A stretch of DNA of 64,000 nt from Burkholderia sp. WP9. GTDB taxonomy: Bacteria > Pseudomonadota > Gammaproteobacteria > Burkholderiales > Burkholderiaceae. Below, piece after piece: positions 26,172 through 33,926 of the stretch (position 1 is the first letter of the stretch; the number at the start of each line of letters is the position of its first letter). A model generated the notes under the pieces. The model was not told the DNA's origin and made no database searches. It saw only the letters and a list, made by a program, of their open reading frames with translations. A program made the translations under genes and the position numbers. Location of the stretch: the NCBI RefSeq assembly GCF_900104795.1, contig NZ_FNTG01000001.1, positions 3,844,001-3,908,000 on the forward strand. The letters are read 5' to 3'.

Positions 26172-27926
26172 ATGGTAGAACGGAAGAAAACCGGGTTTCC
26201 ATTTTCGGTTCAAATGCCGCCCCTGGCAGGCCGGCAGTCGCGAAGCGGCTCCAAGGCGTCGAGGCAGTTCGTCATGCCGCCCGAAATCCGCAAGATGTAC
26301 GAAGGCGAGCTTGCCATCTTCAAGGCACAACTGGAAGCCGGCGCTGGGCTGGTCGCCGACGAGGCTCTGCGTGAGTTTCAGCGCGACTACCAGAATCGCG
26401 AAATGCAAATGGGCCCGCAGGGATTGCCGACCAACTTCCAGTTGTGTCGCGATTTCTTCGTTCGTGCGCGCCCCGGGCAGCCTTATCGGCTGTTCCCCGA
26501 AAAGGACTTCATCGTCAGCTTTGAGGACTTCCTCGATTTCATCACGGATGCGAGCTCACCGGCTTCGAGCTTGGCGCTCGCATACACACTCACCGAAGGC
26601 TTTATTTACAACATCAATTCGAGCGATTTTCCTGGAGCGTTGCTGCTATCGACTCGGGATGCACCGTCGTTCGGTTTCCGTGCTGCGAGCATGATAAGAC
26701 GCGGCAATGAACTAACGATGCTGCTCTCGCTGGCAGAACAGCCCGAGCTTGATGTCATGGCCGACCTTGAGAACGGACTCGGTGAGGAGCTGAACGTACG
26801 GCCCGAGAGGCAAGCACTTCTCGAGCATGACGAGTTGCGCAAAGAGAAGTACGGGGACAATCGGATAGTCGCCATTGAGGGTACCGACTTGCTACCGTCC
26901 CTCGCGGCGGTGCGCTTCGACCTAAAAAATCGAGTTTTTGCAGGACGGTGTTTCCTTCGCGACATGGGCGACCGCTGGAGCACGAAGACCGACGTGCTGG
27001 ATGCCTTTGCCGGTGAACTAGAAGAAGACCATCCTGGCTTCCAAAACATGGTCAGTGATTTGGACCGATACAGCACCGTTTGGGAGATGGCCAAGGCGCT
27101 TACACTGCTGCCCGCTTATCTCGACGCGAAAGTTACGCTTATAAAAACGGAGAAACGCGAGACCCGAATCGCGAAATTGCCGTTATCTAGGCGGCGGGAA
27201 ATCGAGCGCGCGCCGATGTCGCACCGCAAGCAGTTTCGCAACATCTCGGCTATTCGGGTGATTCGTCCTGAATCGGAAACGTTATCGGGTCGCACGTTCA
27301 GCCCGCCACAGTTTCAGATTGCTGTCGATGGGTTTTGGCGTGCATTTAAGGACCCTGACCAAGCTGGCAAGGATGCTGAAGGCCTGCCGGTCACAGGTCG
27401 CACTTGGGTGCGTGCACACGTTCGGCACAGGGACCGGCCAGCCCCGTCCGAAATCAAGACTATCTACGTAAAGGCATCCCTCTCCGATGCACGCCGTCGC
27501 ATTGAAGAGTACCGCCGGCGCATGGCGAAGCAGCCGGGTGCAGTCGTTCCCGAGCCGCTCGACATCGTGTATCCGATTCCAACAGCGGCTTCGGTTTCCG
27601 GCGAGTCACGGTCTGGAAAGCATGGCGCCTACGTGTACATCATGCGCTGTCAGGCGCATCTCGAGCACCTGTACAAGGTAGGTTTCACGGACCGTGACCC
27701 GGAAATTCGTGCGCGCGAACTTTCGTCTACAACTGCGACGCCGTCTCCGTTCGAAGTGGTTCGGGCTTGGCCGGTGACAGAGGGTCTGGCAGCCGAACGC
27801 GCAGCGCATGCAGCACTGAGCGCGGTGCGGCATTCGGCCACTCGTGAGTTTTTCCAGACGGCGTTTTCCGACTTACAGCACGTCGTGGAAGCGGCAATCC
27901 GTCCATGGCTTCTTCAGACTACATAG
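26172..27926 (+). CDS. Large cargo protein with C-terminal GIY-YIG (T5orf172/MUG113-like) nuclease domain
   Basis: A protein of 584 residues. The last hundred residues carry a GIY-YIG-type domain: AYVYIMRC, LYKVGFTDRDPEIRARELSS, then AERAAHAALSAVR and REFF. This order matches the T5orf172/MUG113 branch found in phage and mobile-element proteins. The first ~480 residues are not recognised. They lack transmembrane segments and have a charged, helical character. It is the only intact cargo gene of the transposon, so a defence or counter-defence role is possible but unproven. ATG 26172 is preferred. An in-frame ATG at 26127 is also open. The binding site is weak. Confidence 0.72.
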   Translation: MVERKKTGFPFSVQMPPLAGRQSRSGSKASRQFVMPPEIRKMYEGELAIFKAQLEAGAGLVADEALREFQRDYQNREMQMGPQGLPTNFQLCRDFFVRARPGQPYRLFPEKDFIVSFEDFLDFITDASSPASSLALAYTLTEGFIYNINSSDFPGALLLSTRDAPSFGFRAASMIRRGNELTMLLSLAEQPELDVMADLENGLGEELNVRPERQALLEHDELRKEKYGDNRIVAIEGTDLLPSLAAVRFDLKNRVFAGRCFLRDMGDRWSTKTDVLDAFAGELEEDHPGFQNMVSDLDRYSTVWEMAKALTLLPAYLDAKVTLIKTEKRETRIAKLPLSRRREIERAPMSHRKQFRNISAIRVIRPESETLSGRTFSPPQFQIAVDGFWRAFKDPDQAGKDAEGLPVTGRTWVRAHVRHRDRPAPSEIKTIYVKASLSDARRRIEEYRRRMAKQPGAVVPEPLDIVYPIPTAASVSGESRSGKHGAYVYIMRCQAHLEHLYKVGFTDRDPEIRARELSSTTATPSPFEVVRAWPVTEGLAAERAAHAALSAVRHSATREFFQTAFSDLQHVVEAAIRPWLLQTT

Positions 27927-28116
27927 CGCTCAAAGCGCCTACGCGTTGCGCCTGTCGCTTTTTGTCGACAGGCGCGATTCTCGGGCCGACGGTGTAGGTA
28001 CGTAATGAGCTGGCTCCCGCGGCTCCGGCCTCGGTTCCTCCCACTTCACCCGCAGCGCATTCGCACTTAGCATCACCGCGCCGACTGCACCTACTCCGCG
28101 GCGCCACGGCGCGCAA
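27927..28116. other. Short gap, no gene supported
   Basis: This 190-bp gap separates convergent genes. One minus-strand frame reads AVMLSANALRVKW, which faintly recalls the tail of copper P-type ATPases. The match is too short to annotate. Confidence 0.3.
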
Positions 28117-28500
28117 TCATTTCAGCGCCGCCACCGCCTTCCGTAGGTGGTCACGCGCCGCGTCAATCTTGTCGGGGTGCGTTTTCTCGTTCAGGTCAGC
28201 ACGGTCCTTCTCGCCCAGGAAATACGCCACGCGGTTCGATTCCTCTTTGCGTGGATGCGGGATGCCATGAAGCACGCGTTCTTTGTTCATGAAGCCTTCC
28301 TTGGTTAGCCATTCGACGCCTCTCGACGCGGCGGCTCCCACCGTGATGAAGATTGCTTCTGGCATGGCTTTGGCCATTTTCCCGAAGTAGTTTCGCATTT
28401 GCAGGCGCAGCATCGGGTCTGTTTCGGGATGCCACCCGGCCCTGAAGTTTTCGCCGTTTTTAAACACGGGAAACTGGAGCACGGACGACACCTGCAACAA
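28117..28500 (-). pseudogene. C-terminal fragment of a uracil-DNA glycosylase-like protein, cut by IS21
   Basis: 127 codons on the minus strand remain, beginning at the IS boundary without an ATG. The sequence LQFPVFKNGENF, RNYFGKMAKAMPEAIFITVG and especially GIPHPRKEESNRVAYFLG followed by KIDAARDHLRKAVAALK resembles the C-terminal half of UDG-superfamily-like proteins. The PHP segment takes the place of the family's HPS motif. The N-terminal half is missing and is not found on the other side of the IS. The family call is from memory of the motif and is tentative. Confidence 0.45.
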
Positions 28501-28575
28501 GTCTGTTGATTTTCACGCAGTCTTAACCCACCGTTTTCATCTAAATCTGACCCACCCAGGGACAGCGTAGTACAT

Positions 28576-29373
28576 CTATTCCGGTGTGGATAACTCTTCG
28601 TTTCCAGCCGGTTTTGCTGCTCTTTTTCTCGTTGCCTTTGCCTTGGCAGAACTGGTCCTGAAGCGCCACGATTCATTGCCGGTCTCGACGATGTGGCAGT
28701 GATGCGTAACCCGGTCCAGCAGCGCTGTCGTCAGCTTTGCATCCCCGAACACGGTCGCCCACTCGCCGAAGCTGAGATTGGTGGTGATCGCGACGCTCGT
28801 ATGTTCGTACAGCTTTGAGAGCAGGTGGAACAGCAAGGCGCCACCGGTCTGGCTGAATGGCAAATAGCCCAGTTCATCGAGAATCACCAGGTCGACGTAC
28901 ATCAGCTTGTGAGCGATCTGGCCTTGTTTGCCGGTGGATTTCTCCTGCTCCAGAGCGTTGGTCAGCTCGACGGTCGAGAAGTAACGCACACGCTTGCCGT
29001 GGCGCTGTACGGCCTCGATTCCGATTGCCGAAGCGAGGTGCGTCTTGCCGGTGCCGGGGCCGCCGATGAACACAACGTTGTGTGCGCTCGCAAGGAACGA
29101 CAGTTCGCTGAGTTCACGAACCAGCGCTTCATCAACTTGCGCCTGTGCGAAGTCGAAGCCTTTCAGGTCGCGATGAGCCGGGAAGCGTGCGGCGGTCATC
29201 TGGTAGGCGATCGAGCGCACCTGCCGTTCGGCGGTCTCCGCCATCAACAGCTGCTTCATGAAGCGCTCCGGCTCGAAGTCAGTGTGACGCGCCTGTGCCA
29301 GCAGCTCCGGCCAGGTGCTCGCCATGCCGTGCAGTTTGAGGCCCTTGAGCTGGGCAATGATGTCGTTAGACAT
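28576..29373 (-). CDS. istB: IS21-family helper ATPase IstB
   Basis: A 265-residue AAA+ ATPase that assembles on DNA and activates the IstA transposase. Walker A is [11 protein letters not shown] near residue 105. Walker B is [14 protein letters not shown] near residue 165. The N-terminal helical domain opens [15 protein letters not shown]. It overlaps the end of istA by 8 bp, the usual arrangement. It is dedicated to IS21 and should not be taken for the transposon's missing TnsC. Confidence 0.93.
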   Translation of the reverse strand: MSNDIIAQLKGLKLHGMASTWPELLAQARHTDFEPERFMKQLLMAETAERQVRSIAYQMTAARFPAHRDLKGFDFAQAQVDEALVRELSELSFLASAHNVVFIGGPGTGKTHLASAIGIEAVQRHGKRVRYFSTVELTNALEQEKSTGKQGQIAHKLMYVDLVILDELGYLPFSQTGGALLFHLLSKLYEHTSVAITTNLSFGEWATVFGDAKLTTALLDRVTHHCHIVETGNESWRFRTSSAKAKATRKRAAKPAGNEELSTPE

Positions 29374-30879
29374 GACGATCCTCCGGTGGGTTGGCGCGTA
29401 GTGTCTCGTAGCGGCTCACGTCAGCCGCCGGCTCTTCCTTGAGCTGGAGTTTCGTATCGGCGAGGCTGGCACTCGTGACGGGCGCCTTCAGCCGGCTCAG
29501 CACGTTCAGGACGTGCTCGCCACTTGGACGCCCTGAATCCAGCGCAGCTTGCACAGCGAGCAGCACGGCATCGAGTCCGTGTTCGCGCACCGCTGCGAGC
29601 ACCTGCGTCATGACGCGATCGCCGCCCGGGTGTTTCAGCAAGTGCCGCTGCAACAGCTGCAGCGGCTGCGGCATCGTGATGAACGGCGCCCCGTTGCGTA
29701 GCGCGCCGGGTTTGCGCTCGACCAGCGTGATGTAGTGTCGCCAGTCGTAGAAGGTCATGTGCCGTTCGAAGCTGCGTTCGTGGCGAGCGATCTCCTGGGC
29801 GCCGGCAACGACGCTGAGATACGCTGGATAGCAGCGCACGCTCACCAGCTGGTTCGTGTACTCGGTGGGCACGCTGTAGCGGTTGCGCTGGAAGTGGATC
29901 AGGCTGGTCGACGAGACCCGCAGGGTCTGCTCGACATAGCCGTCGAATGGCCGTGGATTGGGCATCAGCCGGGTGCGCTCGTCCTGCAACACGTCCTCGA
30001 CTGTCAGCTCGGGCCATTGCGGGTGCCGCATGTGCCAGGCTTCGCGACACTGGCCGGCAACCCATTCGTTCAGGATCTCCAGCGTCTCCCAGCGCCGTAG
30101 CGCCGCTTCGTGCCAGATCTGCCGTCGGCGGTCCTGAACGTTCTTCTCGACGATGCCCTTTCCCAGCCTGCCGCCCGGTTACAGAAATCCGGCTCGAACA
30201 GGTAGTGACTGCACATCGCTTCGAAGCGCGCGTTGACTGCACGCTCCTTGCCGCGGCCGACCTTGTCCACGGCAGTCTTCATGTTGTCATAGATGCCGCG
30301 CCGGGGCACACCGCCGAATGCGGCGAATGCACGCGCGTGCGCGTCGAACAGCATCTCGTGACTCTGGGTTGGATAGGCGACGAGCCAGAACGCACGGCTG
30401 GCATTGAGTTTGACGTGGGCGACCTCCAGGCGCCGCCGCAGCCCGCCAATGAAGGCATATTCGCAGCTCCAGTCGAACTGGAAGGCTTCGCCGGGTTCGA
30501 AGGCGAGTGGCACGTAGGCCTTCCTGCGCGGGGCTTCGGCCTGCTCCTCGTGCCAGCGCCTTACGAACGCGCTGACGCGGCCGTAGCTGCCCGCGTAACC
30601 CTCGCCGCGGATCGCCTCGAACATGAACCGCGCGGTGCGCCGGTCGCGCTTCGGGCGATGACTGTCCGCCCGCAGCCAGCCCGTCAGTTGTGCGGCCCAT
30701 TCGTCGACGACGCTCGGGCTGACGCGCTTTGGATACTTTGGCTCGACAGCATCGGTCTGCCGCAGCCAGCTGCGCACCGTGTTTCGGGACAGGCCCGTTC
30801 GCCTCGCAATCTCGCGCAGCGGGACCTTCTCGCGGAAATACATCCGCCTGATCTTGGCCAATATGCCCACCGTGATCAC
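29366..30879 (-). pseudogene. istA: IS21-family transposase IstA, frameshifted
   Basis: The N-terminal part (from ATG 30879) has the HTH block REIARRTGLSRNTVRSWLR and the start of the DDE core with EAFQFDWS and GGVPRRGIYDNMKTAVDKVG. It leaves frame just after RAAGWE. The downstream part continues in another frame through RHPQWPELTVEDVL, NRYSVPTEY and the C-terminus. The break is at the plus-strand run CCCTTTCCC (30156-30164). One more A on the coding strand would give the normal GWEKGIVEK. So istA appears to be inactivated by a single-base deletion, unless this is a sequencing error. Confidence 0.82.
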
Positions 30880-30984
30880 CTCTGTATCCCCTGCTCAAAA
30901 ATTGAGCAGGATATTCAATCACGTGGGTCAAAATTCGATGAAAATTACGGCCCTCAGTGGGTCAGTTCTACATGGACATCAACA

Positions 30985-31638
30985 ATGACGCGAACCCAAC
31001 TGCGTCAGTCCATGGTCGCGGTATGGGCTTGGCTACGTCGTCACGACGGACACTGGCTCCGCGCCAACCAGGTTCCAGCCCGTCGACCCTTGGGGAGGCG
31101 AGTGCGTCAGGAACTGCCAGCCTTCGTAGTTCGCGCCATCTCAGAGAGCGCTGTCGACCGGCGCGCTCATACCGGCGGTCGGGAACCGCTTCCGTCAGCG
31201 TACCAATTCCGGCTTGCATACGGCATGGGTGACTTTCTCTTTGAGCGCGCCACTGCGGACTCGACAGCCGTCGGGAACACTGCCCAACTACCTGGTCGCA
31301 AAGAGGTGTTCGTGCACCGTCGGGTGACGCGGGCAATGGAAGAGCTCGCGCGACTCGCCAAGCCGCTCGACATCGCCTCCGTGGCACGTACGGCGCGATT
31401 GCGCATCACGACGGTACAAGCCGTCATTTGCAATACCGATTCCAGATTTCATGCAAAACCGAGAACTACATCGGCCGGCTTTCGGCCTGTCCATCGCAAG
31501 GAGCGAGTTGTTTCCACTGTATCTTCGACGACTCAGGGTCGTGTCCAATCACAATCTGAATCGCAGCAAAGTGTGGATGCTACCGAGCCGGATGCGACGA
31601 GTGATAAACCTGCTTGGACAAAGCGTCGGAACAATTGA
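30985..31638 (+). CDS. Unknown protein at the IS21 junction, upstream of tniQ
   Basis: A 217-codon frame whose first ATG is exactly at the IS21 border, so its natural promoter, and perhaps its start, are lost. The N-terminal 150 residues look protein-like (LRQSMVAVWAWLRRHDGHWLRANQV; RAMEELARLAKPLDIASVARTARLRITTVQAVI), with a possible helix-turn-helix near residues 130-150. The last 60 residues are Ser/Thr/Gln-rich and overlap tniQ for 188 bp, so the frame may be shifted or the true end lies earlier. It has no Walker motifs, so it is not TnsC. Confidence 0.42.
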   Translation: MTRTQLRQSMVAVWAWLRRHDGHWLRANQVPARRPLGRRVRQELPAFVVRAISESAVDRRAHTGGREPLPSAYQFRLAYGMGDFLFERATADSTAVGNTAQLPGRKEVFVHRRVTRAMEELARLAKPLDIASVARTARLRITTVQAVICNTDSRFHAKPRTTSAGFRPVHRKERVVSTVSSTTQGRVQSQSESQQSVDATEPDATSDKPAWTKRRNN

Positions 31639-32956
31639 AGAGGTAATCAAGCACAACACGTTGATTCCCCTCGCATCTCGATTCATTCGTCCAGAGGACA
31701 CGGAGAGCATCGTGTCTCATTTCATCGAAGGGCCTAGGGGTGGACTCGCATCAAAGGTTGGAATGGCGGGCGAAGCCTCAGGTTGGTCAAAACATCGCCT
31801 TCTCCGTTGCGTCGAATGCCTGAAAGAAGACATTGGCAGTTGTGGCAAGCCTTTCTGGCGGCGGGACCATCTGTTACCCGGCCTGCTTTTTTGTGGGAAG
31901 CACAGGGTGCCGCTTCAAGTTCCATGCGAAGTATGCGCTAACTATGCCAGCTTTTCTGAACGGACGTTGCATGCAGGACACCATTGCGGCTGCGGGCTCA
32001 CGCCGTTGCTTGAAGCCACTCAAATGACGGACGCGCAGTCAGAAAGTGAAATCGGACTTGCGCGAATTGCCTCGCAACTCCTCGACTCAGACTATTTGCC
32101 AACGCTTGACTTTCGACGCGTTGCAAAGGAAACGAGTCGAGCAGCCGTCGAGCTCGGCCTAGTCCGCGACGGAGAAAGTCGTTATGCGAGGATACGCGAA
32201 TTCTTGTCGGACTCGCCGTTCAACGCCTTGCTGCGACGAACCGGAATCTTTGCTGCGTCCAGGACCAAACTCACTCGAATCTTCAACGGCGATTCTTGCA
32301 TGCGACATCCACTTTCTGCACTTACGTTGCTTACCTCGCTCGTCGGCAGGTGGCAAACGGTAGAGCTGAGAGTGACCGCCTCGAACATTGACGAGGAAGC
32401 CTCCACGCGCGTCAATCTCGCGCGTAAAGTAAGGCTAGAGGAAGGACTTCCAGAGCTGTCACCGGACCGTATCGCTAGAGATTTTCAGCGGTACAAAGAG
32501 CTGCATGCTATTCACCCCGGACTGAACCATACCCAACTGAGAGGACGCTTCTCCACTAAGTCGAGACGATACCTTACCGTCGAACGGGTGCGAAACGCGG
32601 GTGTCGAGGTTCTACCCCGTCCGAAGCAAAAGAAAAGTGATTCGGACTTGGTTGACGAACTGATTGCCCATATCAAGAACCGCTCGTTGCATCTTTTGGC
32701 AACCAGGTATCCGGAACGCATCACCGGGCGCGTGCTGATGGAAACCTTTCGACGACCCAAAGTATTCGAGCAGAAAGGGATGAAGGCGAGGCTCCCACGA
32801 GCCTATGAAACATTGACAGAGTTACGTGAAACCGACGCTGCGTGGCGCGAACGCATGAAGAGGGAAAAATCCATCACGAAGGCGCAGCGCCGAAAAGGCC
32901 AAGAGTCACGCACGAAGGTCAACACTACCGAAAGCGCAAATGAGCAAGGGGCCTGA
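31451..32956 (+). CDS. TniQ/TnsD-like target-selection protein
   Basis: A 501-residue protein, close to TnsD in length. The TniQ zinc-binding core is clear: RCVECLKEDIGSCGKPFWRRDHLLPGLLFCGKHRVPL, with C120, C123, C148 and H151 as likely ligands, preceded by TLIPLASRF. More cysteines (CEVC, HCGCG) follow. The C-terminal half is basic and rich in helix-turn-helix-like segments (RYLTVERVRNAGVEVLPRP), suited to sequence-specific DNA binding. Because the element sits at attTn7, it is inferred to read the end of glmS. The start is uncertain because the preceding frame overlaps it by 188 bp. Confidence 0.85.
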   Translation: MQNRELHRPAFGLSIARSELFPLYLRRLRVVSNHNLNRSKVWMLPSRMRRVINLLGQSVGTIEEVIKHNTLIPLASRFIRPEDTESIVSHFIEGPRGGLASKVGMAGEASGWSKHRLLRCVECLKEDIGSCGKPFWRRDHLLPGLLFCGKHRVPLQVPCEVCANYASFSERTLHAGHHCGCGLTPLLEATQMTDAQSESEIGLARIASQLLDSDYLPTLDFRRVAKETSRAAVELGLVRDGESRYARIREFLSDSPFNALLRRTGIFAASRTKLTRIFNGDSCMRHPLSALTLLTSLVGRWQTVELRVTASNIDEEASTRVNLARKVRLEEGLPELSPDRIARDFQRYKELHAIHPGLNHTQLRGRFSTKSRRYLTVERVRNAGVEVLPRPKQKKSDSDLVDELIAHIKNRSLHLLATRYPERITGRVLMETFRRPKVFEQKGMKARLPRAYETLTELRETDAAWRERMKREKSITKAQRRKGQESRTKVNTTESANEQGA

Positions 32957-32957
32957 C

Positions 32958-33920
32958 ATGAATCTTCGAACCGTCTACACCAGCTATGGGAACAGAAACT
33001 CCAGGCTGAAATCATCACTCGGCACGGCTGCATCGGAATGGCACGACCCAAACTTCGAGTACGACGAGGATGTTGAGCCCGTCGTCGTCCCAGAAAAGAA
33101 GACTGGGTTTCGCATCTTCGATTTGAAGCCTCCGTATCCCGCGCCGTCTTTAATTAAGCTTCCGAAGCGCGACGTATTCGGCTGGCCTCATGGCGACGAG
33201 TACACGCCGCTGCTCAAGGCTCGGACCCCCTCGATGAGTACACGGGCGGTGATGCCTGGGTTCAAGTTGGAGCGGCTGCATCAGGCGCTGTCGACGGCCG
33301 AGCTGCGCGTTTTGACGAAGCTCGCATTCCATCCGGGTGTACTCGACTTCCGTGAGCAGTACGGCATCGTAGACGAGAAGGCGTTCTGGCGAGCTGAGCT
33401 GAATGGCAAGCGGATGCGGCGCTTGAATCTGATGACTATCGACGTAATCGTGACGTACTTTTGCCCGCGCGACCTGAAGCTGAAATATCACGCAATCTCT
33501 ATCAAGGCTCGGGGGTACATCCCTGATGAGAAGGAACTGAGACGCGAGGAACGTGAGCGTAAGGCTATGGAGGAGCGAGGCTGGACGTGGGAGCTGATTA
33601 TTGGTGATGAGGTTTCTATGGTCGAGTTCGGCAACCTCCAGCTCCTCATGGGTTTTGCCGTCCATCACCACCTCCCCTCACTTTATAGCGTTGCCGAGAG
33701 CTTCGCGAAGGTCGTTATCCGGTGCAGCAATCGTGGTAGCCTCGATGCCGTGTTACTACGCGTCGCACGCACCATCGGCATTAGTCTCGATGATGCATAC
33801 GTCAGATTCAGCGCCGCGGTCGCATACGGTTTTCTCACGCTCGACCATCGTTACGACTTCCGACCTGCCAACCGTCTCGAACTTATTCGAACCGGTCGCC
33901 ACGCGACAGTGAACTCGTAA
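32958..33920 (+). CDS. TnsA-like transposon endonuclease
   Basis: A 320-residue protein of the TnsA family, which nicks the 5' ends during cut-and-paste transposition. The core includes LSTAELRVLTKLAFHPGVLDFREQY (E115), LMTIDVIVTYF (D162) and YHAISIKAR (K183). This E-D-K set matches the restriction-type fold of TnsA. A C-terminal winged-helix-like region follows. The ATG at 32958 lies just after the tniQ stop with AAGGGG upstream. The ATG at 32940 would overlap tniQ. The next gene, tnsB, starts 6 bp later. Confidence 0.83.
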   Translation: MNLRTVYTSYGNRNSRLKSSLGTAASEWHDPNFEYDEDVEPVVVPEKKTGFRIFDLKPPYPAPSLIKLPKRDVFGWPHGDEYTPLLKARTPSMSTRAVMPGFKLERLHQALSTAELRVLTKLAFHPGVLDFREQYGIVDEKAFWRAELNGKRMRRLNLMTIDVIVTYFCPRDLKLKYHAISIKARGYIPDEKELRREERERKAMEERGWTWELIIGDEVSMVEFGNLQLLMGFAVHHHLPSLYSVAESFAKVVIRCSNRGSLDAVLLRVARTIGISLDDAYVRFSAAVAYGFLTLDHRYDFRPANRLELIRTGRHATVNS

Positions 33921-33926
33921 TCAATC

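Larger units (their letters stand above)
28503..30984 (-). mobile_element. IS21-family insertion sequence (istA frameshifted, istB intact)
   Basis: A 2,482-bp element. Both ends begin TGTTGAT when read inward and carry several copies of a TGACCCAC-type repeat near each terminus, as IS21 elements do. istA and istB overlap and run on the minus strand. The flanking bases (AAGTC on the left, ATGAC on the right) do not form the 4-8 bp direct repeat IS21 elements normally leave. The left neighbour is a gene fragment whose missing half does not reappear on the right. An IS-associated deletion is the simplest explanation. Confidence 0.85.

Noticed and set aside
27936..28116. Remnant of a copper P-type ATPase
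   Set aside because: About 20 residues (AVMLSANALRVKW region) recall such a C-terminus, but the match is too short and no other ATPase motif is present.
28576..29373. IstB as the transposon's missing TnsC
   Set aside because: It lies inside the IS21 with istA, overlaps istA by 8 bp as usual, and has the IstB N-terminal domain. It belongs to the IS, not to the Tn7-like element.
30070..31638. A continuous large protein spanning the IS21 and the tniQ start region
   Set aside because: A plus-strand frame is open from 29947 to 31638, but its first part is antisense to istA. Only the part after the IS border at 30985 is considered.
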